Shown: positions 30,787-38,716 of the stretch, piece after piece
Layout of the letters: every line of letters starts with the position of its first letter
Position numbering within the stretch: the first letter of the stretch is position 1
Source: an uncultured Porphyromonadaceae bacterium
GTDB lineage: Bacteria > Bacteroidota > Bacteroidia > Bacteroidales > Muribaculaceae
Direction of reading: 5' to 3'
DNA length: 41,805 bases
Assembly (NCBI GenBank): GCA_902491515.1
Contig: CABUIC010000024.1
Coordinates: forward strand, 1 to 41,805
Notes under the pieces: model-generated
What the model saw: only the letters and a program-made list of their open reading frames with translations
Told to the model about the DNA's origin: nothing
Database searches by the model: none
Program-made: the position numbers and the translations under genes

Positions 30787-32799
30787 TCAGAGCCCGAGTC
30801 GGCGGCGAAGGTCAGCCCCGAGGGCGCTCTTGTCGGCGGAATGCTTCTGAACCATACGCACGAATGCATCTTCCTCGAATTCGCCGCGGACATTGCGGAA
30901 ATCCTCGGCCCGCGTGACGGCCTCGCCGTCCGCTCCGAAACCTGTGGTCGAGCTCAGCGAGTATTCTTTGCGCGCGTCGTCGTAAAGCATCCTGTCAAGG
31001 GCCACAACCGAGCGTTCCCAGCGTTCCGCAAGGACCGCGACATCCTCGAGCGTCAGCTCGCCTATGCCCTTTCCGGCCCATGCCCGGAAATTGTCGGCGA
31101 CCCACGTCCATTCCATGTCGTAATAGTCTGCGGCCAGCGATGAAATCCGGGTCTCGATGTCCTCAAGGGTCGTGAGCACGCCGCTCTCCACGTCGTCACA
31201 AAGACGCTCTACCTCTGCTTTCGGGGCGAACATCCCCGCAAGGTCCAGCCACTGCCCCGCGCCGGCGGGATGTGTCGGCAGCAGACGCGCGCGCATTTCG
31301 TCCTGCGTGGGATGGTCGAGGTCGCGCAGCCGGGTCAGGAGCGAGTTCCCGAAGAACTTGTCGAGGGCTATCCTGTAGTATTCGCGGCCTTTGCGGAGCG
31401 CGCGGCCCTCGATTGTCATGCCGCAATAGGAGAAGTGGCTCGACGCCGGGCCCTCAGTAGCTTCGATGCGGTCAAGCAGGCTGATTCCAAGGAGCATCTT
31501 GCGGGCCGTGTAGGGACTCAGCAGATTGAAGTTCACGCTGTCGAGCCAAGCCTCCCCGGGCTTGCGCTTGTCGCGCCGGGGCCATTTCTGCGCGTCGCGC
31601 ACGGTTCCCACGCTCTTTATATTGACGCCGGGAACGAGGAAGGTCGTTCCGCGGTTCTCTATCAGATATGAGAAGGGAAGAAACGACGTGTCGGGATGGT
31701 TCACGTGGCGCCCCATCACCAAAGAGAAAGCGCCGATACGCGCAGGCCATAATATATAGGAGTCGCTCGTGGTCTTTGACCCGCGTTCGGCAACGCCCTG
31801 ATGGATGGGCCCGAGCTTGTACATGTGGTTGCTCTGGTTCGAGCCCGAGCCCGCATTCAGGAAGGAGAAGAGGCCGGCGATGAGCAGGCTCGACTTGTGC
31901 ATCGTCACGGTGTACGGTCCGGCGAAAATCGCCGCGGCCTCGCCGTTCTCGCACGCACAGTTGGCAAAGAAAAGGGAGTCGTGGGCAGAGAAAAGATGGC
32001 TCAGATGGCAGGCCTGGCCGATGAAGGAGTTCACAATCACTACAGAATCCTCCACACACGCCCCCGTGGCCATGTAGAAGTGTTCGGCCATGACACCGGC
32101 GCCGACGCGCACGGGAGCGACCTCCGACGAGGCTATCGTGCCGTCGATAAGCCGCGACGCGCCCTCTATACGGGCGTTGTCGCCGATATTGACGTTGCGG
32201 ATTTCTCCCGTGTTGGTCACACGGGCTCCGCTGCCTATGCGGCAGCGCTCCGAGCGGGAGGCTTCCGCGTGCGCCTTAATCATGTCGCGGACAGCGCTGA
32301 TGAATCCCGGACGGTGGCGGTACATGGCAATCATCCATGCAAGCTGGGCCGAGAGCCGCTCGTACACCGGCACCTCGCGGCCGCCGGTCTCGTTCAGGAC
32401 CGAGACATCCGTGCCGATTCCGAAAGTCGAGTCACCGGTCGCCACAATCGTCCCTATGTTCTCGATGAAGGCGTTCTCGCAGACGTCGCAGTTCGCGATA
32501 TAGTTGGACACCCGGCGGATATACGCGCCGGAGCCTACCGAACAGTTGTGCAGGGTCGCGTCGCTGATGCCTGAGGGCACCTTGAAGCCGCCGGGAAGCT
32601 CGAATTCACCCTTCAGCGCCCCAAGCATGATGTCGCCGCTGAAGCGCGTGGAGCGCACGCGGCTGACGTCGAAATCAGCGCTCACTTTCACCCTGCTCCA
32701 GTCCGCGCACTCGCAGCCCTGAGCCTCAAGCCTCTCAATCTCTTCCTTGTTCAGCCGACGGTAATCCGCCGCTGCGTGTCTGTCTGTTTCTGTAACCAT
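30787..32799 (-). CDS. DUF4954 left-handed beta-helix protein
   Basis: A 670-residue cytoplasmic protein of the Bacteroidota/Spirochaetota DUF4954 family. Residues about 60-330 hold loose hexapeptide turns (G-S-G-A-Y-I, N-I-G-D-N-A-R-I-E-G-A, V-R-V-G-A-G-V-M) typical of a left-handed parallel beta-helix, as in sugar-nucleotide acyltransferases. The C-terminal third is alpha-helical. Its catalytic role, if any, is not established. The start at 32799 (MVTETDRHAA) follows an exact consensus promoter; the upstream continuation of the frame crosses that promoter and is not coding. It is divergent from nrdJ. Confidence 0.82.
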   Translation of the reverse strand: MVTETDRHAAADYRRLNKEEIERLEAQGCECADWSRVKVSADFDVSRVRSTRFSGDIMLGALKGEFELPGGFKVPSGISDATLHNCSVGSGAYIRRVSNYIANCDVCENAFIENIGTIVATGDSTFGIGTDVSVLNETGGREVPVYERLSAQLAWMIAMYRHRPGFISAVRDMIKAHAEASRSERCRIGSGARVTNTGEIRNVNIGDNARIEGASRLIDGTIASSEVAPVRVGAGVMAEHFYMATGACVEDSVVIVNSFIGQACHLSHLFSAHDSLFFANCACENGEAAAIFAGPYTVTMHKSSLLIAGLFSFLNAGSGSNQSNHMYKLGPIHQGVAERGSKTTSDSYILWPARIGAFSLVMGRHVNHPDTSFLPFSYLIENRGTTFLVPGVNIKSVGTVRDAQKWPRRDKRKPGEAWLDSVNFNLLSPYTARKMLLGISLLDRIEATEGPASSHFSYCGMTIEGRALRKGREYYRIALDKFFGNSLLTRLRDLDHPTQDEMRARLLPTHPAGAGQWLDLAGMFAPKAEVERLCDDVESGVLTTLEDIETRISSLAADYYDMEWTWVADNFRAWAGKGIGELTLEDVAVLAERWERSVVALDRMLYDDARKEYSLSSTTGFGADGEAVTRAEDFRNVRGEFEEDAFVRMVQKHSADKSALGADLRRRLGL

Positions 32800-32825
32800 A
32801 GGTCTGTTAATATATTTAAACGGCG

Positions 32826-32856
32826 CAAAATTACAAAAAAATTTTCCTTCCGCAAA
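32826..32856 (-). promoter_or_regulatory. Consensus promoter of DUF4954 gene
   Basis: On the minus strand TTTG (32856-32853), a 19-base spacer and TAATTTTG (32833-32826) match the Bacteroidota consensus. The box ends 26 bases before the start at 32799. Confidence 0.85.
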
Positions 32857-32858
32857 TA

Positions 32859-32890
32859 ATTGCAGATTGGCGGGAAAGTTCTTATCTTTG
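32859..32890 (+). promoter_or_regulatory. Promoter of nrdJ, back-to-back with DUF4954 promoter
   Basis: ATTG (32859-32862), a 20-base spacer and TATCTTTG (32883-32890). Its -33 element lies two bases from that of the divergent DUF4954 promoter (32853-32856). Transcription should begin near 32896. Confidence 0.75.
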
Positions 32891-32894
32891 CAAC

Positions 32895-32973
32895 GGCAAA
32901 CCTTCTCTCCTCCGGGTTGCCTTGTTTTCGATTGAATAAACCATAAAAAACTCGGGCCGCGGCCCCTCGGCCC
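32895..32973 (+). promoter_or_regulatory. Structured nrdJ mRNA leader
   Basis: The roughly 90-base leader holds two hairpins: GGCAAACC/GGGTTGCC (32895-32902 with 32914-32921, one mismatch), followed by TTGTTTTC, and GGGCCG/CGGCCC (32954-32959 with 32968-32973), 11 bases before the ATG. It is too short for a cobalamin riboswitch. It may control attenuation or ribosome access. Confidence 0.4.
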
Positions 32974-32984
32974 TATAATCCACA

Positions 32985-35570
32985 ATGAGCCAGTCAAATC
33001 CTGTAGAAAAGACACACAGCTTCGATGAAGCCTTTCAGGCCTCACGCGATTATTTCGGCGGCGACGAACTCGCCGCACGAGTCTGGGTCAGCAAATATGC
33101 CCTGAAAGATTCATTCGGCAATATCTTCGAGCTGACCCCTTCCGACATGCACCGCCGCATTGCCTCCGAAATCGTCCGCATCGAAAACAAGTATCCCTCC
33201 CCCATGAGCTTCGACGAGGTTTTCAGCCTTCTCGACCATTTCCGCTACATAGTGCCTCAGGGCAGCCCCATGAGCGGCATAGGGAATCCATATCAGGTAG
33301 GCTCTCTGTCGAACTGTTTCGTAATAGGCCTTGACGGCACCCCCGACAGCTACGGCGGCATCATCCGCATCGACGAAGAGCAGGTCCAGCTCATGAAGCG
33401 CAGAGGCGGCGTCGGCCACGACCTCTCCCACATCCGCCCGAAAGGCACTCCCGTCAAGAACTCCGCCCTCACCTCCACGGGCATCGTTCCCTTCATGGAA
33501 CGGTATTCCAACTCCACCCGCGAGGTCGCACAGGACGGACGCCGCGGAGCGCTGATGATGACCGTTTCCATCAAGCATCCCGAGGCCGAGGCCTTCATCG
33601 ACGCCAAGATGACAGAAGGAAAGGTCACCGGCGCAAACGTCAGCGTCCGCATCGACGACGACTTCATGCGCGCCGTCGAGTCCGGCGATAAATACCGCCA
33701 GACCTACCCCGTCGACTCCTCCGACCCCAAGACCGTCCGCGACATCGACGCCCGGGCCCTCTGGAGCAAGATTATACACAACGCCTGGAAGAGCGCCGAG
33801 CCCGGAGTGCTCTTCTGGGACACCGTCACCCGCGAAAGCGTTCCCGACTGCTACGCGGACCTCGGCTTCAGGACAATCTCCACCAATCCCTGCGGCGAGA
33901 TTCCCCTCTGCCCCTACGACTCCTGCCGCCTCCTGGCCATAAACCTCTTCTCTTATGTGAAGAATCCGTTCACGCCGGAAGCATACTTCGACTTCGACCT
34001 CTTCCGCAACCACGTGGCGAAGGCACAGCGCATCATGGACGACATCATCGACCTCGAGATGGAGAAAATCGACGCCATTCTCGCCAAAATCGACCTTGAC
34101 CCCGAGACCGAGGAAGTCAAGGGCACCGAGCGCCGCCTCTGGACGAAAATCCGCAACAAGACCCTCAAGGGACGCCGCACGGGAGTCGGCACAACCGCCG
34201 AAGGCGACATGATTGCCGCGATGGGCCTCACTTACGGCACCCCGGAGGCCACAGACTTCTCCGAAAGCGTGCACCGCGCCCTCGCCCTCGCCGCATACGG
34301 CTCCTCCGTCGAACTCGCCGAACAGCGCGGCGCTTTCGAGGTCTACGACACGGAGCGCGAGCGAAACAATCCATACATCCGCCGCCTCGCCGAGACTGAC
34401 CCCGCCCTCTACGAGCGGATGGCCCGGAGCGGACGACGCAACATCGCCTGTCTGACCATCGCCCCCACCGGGACGGTCAGCCTCATGACCCAGACTTCTT
34501 CCGGCATCGAACCCGTGTTCATGCCCGTATATAAACGCCGCCGCAAAATCAACGCCAACGACGCCTCCTCGCGCGTCGACTATGTGGACGACACCGGCGA
34601 CGCTTTCGAGGAATACGTCGTTTACCATCCAAAGTTCCTCACGTGGATGCAGTCGCAGGGCATCGAGGCCCGCTCCGACTATTCCCAGGAGGAAATCGAG
34701 GCTCTCGTCGCCCGCTCGCCCTACCGCGGCGCCTCCGCCTCCGAAATCGACTGGTTCGAGAAGGTAAAGATGCAGGGTCGGATTCAGAAATGGGTCGACC
34801 ACTCCATTTCCGTGACAATCAACCTTCCCTCCGACGTCAGCGAGGAGACCGTCAACCGCCTCTATCTCGAGGCCTGGCATGCCGGCTGCAAGGGATGCAC
34901 CGTCTACCGCGACGGCTCCCGCTCGGGCGTCCTCGTGGCCCTCGAGGAGAAGACCAAGAAAAAGAAGGAAGCCGAGGCCGGCGCGCCCGCTCCGGCTCTC
35001 GCCCCCGGGGAGATTCCCCCTCACGTCCTCGTAAGGCCACTCGAGCTGGAAGCCGACGTTGTCCGCTTCCAGAACAACAAGGAGAAATGGATTGCCTTCG
35101 TCGGCCTGAAGGACGGGCGACCCTACGAAATCTTCACCGGTCTGGCCGATGACGACGAGGGCATCTTCTGCCCGAAATCCGTAAACCATGGCAAAATCAT
35201 CAAGGCTGTAGCCGAAGACGGCACAAAGCGCTACGACTTCCAGTTCATCAACAAACGCGGCTACAAGACCACCATCGAGGGACTTTCCGACAAGTTCAAC
35301 CCCGAGTTCTGGAACTATGCCAAGCTGATTTCCGGCGTCCTCCGCTACGGGATGCCCATCGATCAGGTGCTGAAACTCGTAGGCGGCCTCGAGCTCGATT
35401 CCCAGAGCATCAACACGTGGAAAATGGGCGTCGAGCGCGCACTCAAGAAATACCTTCCCAACGGCACCGCCGCAAAGGGTCAGACTTGCCCCAACTGCGG
35501 CCAGGAAACCCTCGTATATCAGGAAGGCTGCCTCATCTGCACCAACTGCGGCACCTCCAAGTGCGGCTAA
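32985..35570 (+). CDS. nrdJ: Class II (B12-dependent) ribonucleotide reductase
   Basis: An 861-residue adenosylcobalamin-dependent reductase that makes deoxyribonucleotides without oxygen dependence. The first redox cysteine is in S-N-C111-F; the radical site N301-P-C303-G-E305 carries the thiyl cysteine and its partner residues; P-T-G-T-V-S and the phosphate-binding region follow. The C-terminus has a zinc-ribbon-like set C835-x2-C838, C849-x2-C852-x2-C855 and C860, the tail that re-reduces the active site. An internal low-complexity K/E/A/P linker lies at about 645-680. The gene is divergent from DUF4954 and is followed by the FHA gene after 17 bases, with only a weak hairpin in its last codons. 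Confidence 0.95.
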   Translation: MSQSNPVEKTHSFDEAFQASRDYFGGDELAARVWVSKYALKDSFGNIFELTPSDMHRRIASEIVRIENKYPSPMSFDEVFSLLDHFRYIVPQGSPMSGIGNPYQVGSLSNCFVIGLDGTPDSYGGIIRIDEEQVQLMKRRGGVGHDLSHIRPKGTPVKNSALTSTGIVPFMERYSNSTREVAQDGRRGALMMTVSIKHPEAEAFIDAKMTEGKVTGANVSVRIDDDFMRAVESGDKYRQTYPVDSSDPKTVRDIDARALWSKIIHNAWKSAEPGVLFWDTVTRESVPDCYADLGFRTISTNPCGEIPLCPYDSCRLLAINLFSYVKNPFTPEAYFDFDLFRNHVAKAQRIMDDIIDLEMEKIDAILAKIDLDPETEEVKGTERRLWTKIRNKTLKGRRTGVGTTAEGDMIAAMGLTYGTPEATDFSESVHRALALAAYGSSVELAEQRGAFEVYDTERERNNPYIRRLAETDPALYERMARSGRRNIACLTIAPTGTVSLMTQTSSGIEPVFMPVYKRRRKINANDASSRVDYVDDTGDAFEEYVVYHPKFLTWMQSQGIEARSDYSQEEIEALVARSPYRGASASEIDWFEKVKMQGRIQKWVDHSISVTINLPSDVSEETVNRLYLEAWHAGCKGCTVYRDGSRSGVLVALEEKTKKKKEAEAGAPAPALAPGEIPPHVLVRPLELEADVVRFQNNKEKWIAFVGLKDGRPYEIFTGLADDDEGIFCPKSVNHGKIIKAVAEDGTKRYDFQFINKRGYKTTIEGLSDKFNPEFWNYAKLISGVLRYGMPIDQVLKLVGGLELDSQSINTWKMGVERALKKYLPNGTAAKGQTCPNCGQETLVYQEGCLICTNCGTSKCG

Positions 35571-35587
35571 AACATTTTTTGTAACCC

Positions 35588-36055
35588 ATGAGCCTCTCCA
35601 TCACCTGCCCTGCCTGCGGACGCCGGTTCACGGTCGACTATCCCGGATTCGACGGATACTTCCAGTTTCCGTGTCCCGGCGGTCATTTCGTGGCCGTGCG
35701 GCTTCCGCTGGGCAAGCCGGAAGCGATGAGGGAAGCGGCTCCGGCCTCCGGGACATGGTTTGTCCGCGTCGGCGACACCGAGCCCGTACCTCTCGCCGAC
35801 GGCACGTACGTCATAGGTCGAAAGGACGCAAAATACCCCTCGCAGATCTCGACTCCGGAAAGCGACAAGAAGGCCAGCCGTCAGTGCGCCACCCTTACCA
35901 TCAAAGGCTCCGCCGCCTCCATGACCGTCAACAAGACCACAAATCCTGTTGTCATCGATAATTCGCGGCAGGTTTCGGCAGGCGCGACATTCTCCATCGG
36001 CAACGGAACGAAAGTACGGATAGGCAATACGCCGCTCTCCTTTGACTATAGATGA
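35588..36055 (+). CDS. Zinc-knuckle plus FHA domain protein
   Basis: A 155-residue cytoplasmic protein. The first 35 residues hold C7-x2-C10 and C29 ... H33, a possible zinc ribbon. Residues about 55-155 read as an FHA domain: V-I-G77-R78, then a S97-R98 pair, N119 and a late I-G-N-G-T-K-V-R-I-G. In most FHA domains S-R is followed by x-H; here it is S-R-Q-C, so the conserved histidine is cysteine. FHA domains bind phosphothreonine, and the gene overlaps the kinase start by four bases, so it is a likely substrate or adaptor of that kinase. No own promoter seen. Confidence 0.75.
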   Translation: MSLSITCPACGRRFTVDYPGFDGYFQFPCPGGHFVAVRLPLGKPEAMREAAPASGTWFVRVGDTEPVPLADGTYVIGRKDAKYPSQISTPESDKKASRQCATLTIKGSAASMTVNKTTNPVVIDNSRQVSAGATFSIGNGTKVRIGNTPLSFDYR

Positions 36056-37671
36056 AAATACCTCTTCCTGAATTCACCGTCCTGCGCGGAAAGGAACGGT
36101 CCTACCGCATTCTCGGCACACTTTCCGACAAGGGCGGCTTCTCCTTCACATACCTCGCAGAAGAAGTCGGCGACGGGAGAAGACGCTTCACGGTAAAGGA
36201 ACTGTATATCGCCGACCGCTGCGTGCGAGAAGGCGACGGGACGACGGTCAGGTGGGACAGCGATTTTCAGAAATTCCGCGACTCATTCGAGTCAGAGGCC
36301 CGCTTTGTCTCGATGTGCCGGGAATCGCCCAACATCGTCAAGGAATTCGAATGCTTCCATGCAAACAACACCGTTTATCTCATCCTCGAACACATCGACG
36401 GAATCCAGGTAAACAAGTTCACCGAAGGCATCCTCCTCTCCGAGCCCGGACGCATAAACGGCCTGATGGCCGACCTCTGCCGGGCACTCCATTTCATTCA
36501 TACCCGCAACTCGATCTGCCATTTCGACCTCAAGCCGAACAATGTGATGATCGAGAAAGGGACGGAACGCCTCGTCCTCATCGACTTCGGCTCCTCGGTC
36601 CATTTCGACTCCGACGGCATCAAGACCGTAGCGGAACACATTGACACAAACTCCCGCGGCTACACCGCCCCGGAAATAATCAACAGCCTCATCGACCCCA
36701 AGGACCTGACAATCGACAGGGCCGTCAAGGCTGACGTCTACAGCCTCGGAGGGGTCGCCTATTTCCTACTCACCCGGAAGCATCCGCCCGAGAACGCCGT
36801 CGACGAGACCGTGCGCCACGAACTCGGTATCCTGCCCTCCACAGTCCGCGCCGCCTGTCCCGGGCTCATCGAGGCCATCAGACGCTCCATCGTCTACGAC
36901 CCCGACAAACGCCTTCCGGACGTCGCTGCTTTCGCGCGCCTTCTCGGCGTCGAGCTTGACCCGGGCGCGAAAGAACCCGACACAATCCCTACCGAGCTTT
37001 CCGACGACCGGGAAATCGCAACGGAGCTTGCCGAACCCTCCGTAGCAGATCTCCCCGACATCTCCACCGACGAAAACGAAAATCCGACGGAAACGCCGTC
37101 GCCTGTTTCCCGTGCGCCCATACAGGAGCGAATCATCGCAGCCCCCCCGGTCAAGGCTACTGCGCTCCCTAAAAAATCGTCAGGCAAGAACAAAGGGGGT
37201 AACAGCTCCGGTGAGAAACCTTTTCTCTACGTCGTTTTCGGTCTCGTCCCCATTCTCCTGTGCACGGCCGCAATCCTCTACTTCCGCGAGCCCGCAAAGG
37301 TTTCGCGTCCCGAACCCTCCCGCATCACCCACTCAGTAAAAAAGCCTCATAATACCTCAAAAACAGCCGTAACCTCAGAAGCATCAGAAATATCCGCCCT
37401 ACCCGACACACTGGCTGACCCAGCCGGTACCGCACCTCCCGCCAACACCGAAGAATACCGCTTCCCGAACGGCAATATCTGGTACGGGCCTCTCTACGAG
37501 GGCAAGCCCGACGGAATCGGCGAGCTCCACGCCTTCCATACCACCACACTCGGCGACTCAACCCTTTACGACGGATGGTACATCCGCAACGCCGTCTTTG
37601 AAAACGGCCTTTTCTGCAGCGGCGACATCTACGACCCCGCAGGCAACTACCGATATACTTATATCCCCTGA
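36052..37671 (+). CDS. Transmembrane Ser/Thr protein kinase with MORN-like outer end
   Basis: A 539-residue Hanks-type kinase. The kinase domain (about 15-305) keeps the key residues: glycine-poor loop with G28-G29-F30, beta-3 K49, alpha-C E80 or E82, H157-F-D159-L-K161-P-N-N164, D178-F-G180, A206-P-E208 and D228 in helix F. A linker (about 306-398) rich in T, P, E and D could carry phospho-sites. The only transmembrane helix is at 401-421 with lysines before it, placing the kinase inside. The outer end (about 469-520) has MORN-like repeats (Y-R-F-P-N-G-N-I-W-Y-G and Y-D-G-W-Y). It overlaps the FHA gene by four bases. MORN outside the cell is unusual. Confidence 0.85.
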   Translation: MKIPLPEFTVLRGKERSYRILGTLSDKGGFSFTYLAEEVGDGRRRFTVKELYIADRCVREGDGTTVRWDSDFQKFRDSFESEARFVSMCRESPNIVKEFECFHANNTVYLILEHIDGIQVNKFTEGILLSEPGRINGLMADLCRALHFIHTRNSICHFDLKPNNVMIEKGTERLVLIDFGSSVHFDSDGIKTVAEHIDTNSRGYTAPEIINSLIDPKDLTIDRAVKADVYSLGGVAYFLLTRKHPPENAVDETVRHELGILPSTVRAACPGLIEAIRRSIVYDPDKRLPDVAAFARLLGVELDPGAKEPDTIPTELSDDREIATELAEPSVADLPDISTDENENPTETPSPVSRAPIQERIIAAPPVKATALPKKSSGKNKGGNSSGEKPFLYVVFGLVPILLCTAAILYFREPAKVSRPEPSRITHSVKKPHNTSKTAVTSEASEISALPDTLADPAGTAPPANTEEYRFPNGNIWYGPLYEGKPDGIGELHAFHTTTLGDSTLYDGWYIRNAVFENGLFCSGDIYDPAGNYRYTYIP

Positions 37672-37687
37672 AAAACCTCGTACCACT

Positions 37688-38671
37688 ATGAAAATACGCC
37701 ACGCCATCATCGCAATCGCGCTCTGCCTCCTCACGGCCCTGTCGGCTATGGGTGCCGGAGTGAAGTTCGCCTTCGCCGACCAGACAATCTCCGACGGCCC
37801 TCTGCGCACGAAAATGGAAGCCAACGGCTCGGCGCTCCTCTCCGAACTCGACCGCGCCGCCGCTTCCCGCCAGCCCCTCGACCTCTCCCGCATCGACATC
37901 CAGCCCCGCGCCGCCGAGCGCCTCAAGGCCCTGTGGAAATCCATACGCTTCCGCCCCGCCCAGAAATCCTACACCGTCCGCTGTCTCAACGACGTCCAGG
38001 GCTTTCAGGCGCGCGGACTCGTAATCGAAATGCTCGCCGACGGGCGCAAATACGCCCAGGGACGCTCACGCGAGCTCACCGTCAGTTTCGACGCCCAAGG
38101 CTCCATCTCGGGAGTTCGCCCCGCCATCGAAAGCAAGCAGATTTCAGGGAAAATTCTCAGGAAGGGCGTCCCCGTGACCGAAGCCGCCGAGCGCTCGGAA
38201 ATCCTCAAGTTCGTCGAGGACCTTTGCAGTTTCTACAATGAAAAAGACCTCCCGGCGCTGAAGGCCGTCTACAGCGACGACGCCCTTATCATCACGGGTT
38301 CGGTAATCCGGCGTCTCTCCCGCCAGCCCGGCGACGGAGGCCCCACACGCATCACCAAAGAAGTTTCCTACAAGGTCAAGACCAAGAAACAGTATATCGA
38401 CGCCCTAGCCCGGCAGTTCGCGCGCAACAAGAGAGTCCGCGTCGAGTTCTCCGACATCTCCGTCGCACGCCATCCCGTCAAGGACCACATCTACAGTGTG
38501 TCCCTCTTCCAGAAGTACTCCACCGACTCATACAGCGACCAGGGCTACCTTTTCCTAATATGGGACTTCTCCGACCCGAAGGCCCCGCGCATCAGCGTCC
38601 GCAACTGGCAGGACCCCGATTATACCCGAATCAAGGGCCTCCCCAAGCTCTCCGACTTCTTTTTCCCCTGA
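37688..38671 (+). CDS. Secreted NTF2-like protein
   Basis: A 327-residue protein from the ATG at 37688, chosen because it begins a typical signal peptide (M-K-I-R-H-A-I-I-A-I-A-L-C-L-L, cleaved near A-M-G-A-G, about residue 20) and lies 17 bases after the kinase stop. An upstream continuation of the frame overlaps the kinase end and is not needed. Residues about 180-315 look like an NTF2/SnoaL-like cone: E-I-L-K-F-V-E-D-L-C-S-F-Y-N-E-K-D-L-x-x-L, then V-Y-S-D-D-A-L-I-I-T-G, and a last strand L-F-L-I-W-D-F-S-D. The first 160 residues are unassigned. It likely sits in the periplasm with the outer part of the kinase. Confidence 0.75.
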   Translation: MKIRHAIIAIALCLLTALSAMGAGVKFAFADQTISDGPLRTKMEANGSALLSELDRAAASRQPLDLSRIDIQPRAAERLKALWKSIRFRPAQKSYTVRCLNDVQGFQARGLVIEMLADGRKYAQGRSRELTVSFDAQGSISGVRPAIESKQISGKILRKGVPVTEAAERSEILKFVEDLCSFYNEKDLPALKAVYSDDALIITGSVIRRLSRQPGDGGPTRITKEVSYKVKTKKQYIDALARQFARNKRVRVEFSDISVARHPVKDHIYSVSLFQKYSTDSYSDQGYLFLIWDFSDPKAPRISVRNWQDPDYTRIKGLPKLSDFFFP

Positions 38672-38700
38672 CGGTCTTGGGCTCGAAAGAGAAAATTTGC

Positions 38701-38708
38701 TATCTTTG
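38701..38708 (+). promoter_or_regulatory. Promoter -7 box very close to uup start
   Basis: TATCTTTG, with only eight bases before the ATG at 38717, so the transcript would have almost no leader. TTGG near 38677 may be the -33 element, at a slightly long distance. Confidence 0.65.
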
Positions 38709-38716
38709 CACCTGAA

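Noticed and set aside
32895..32984. Cobalamin riboswitch upstream of the B12-dependent reductase
   Set aside because: The leader is about 90 bases, too short, and no B12-box sequence was seen.
33111..35189. A 692-residue open frame antisense to nrdJ
   Set aside because: It mirrors the codon pattern of nrdJ on the other strand, shows no domain pattern, and high GC commonly produces such long shadow frames.
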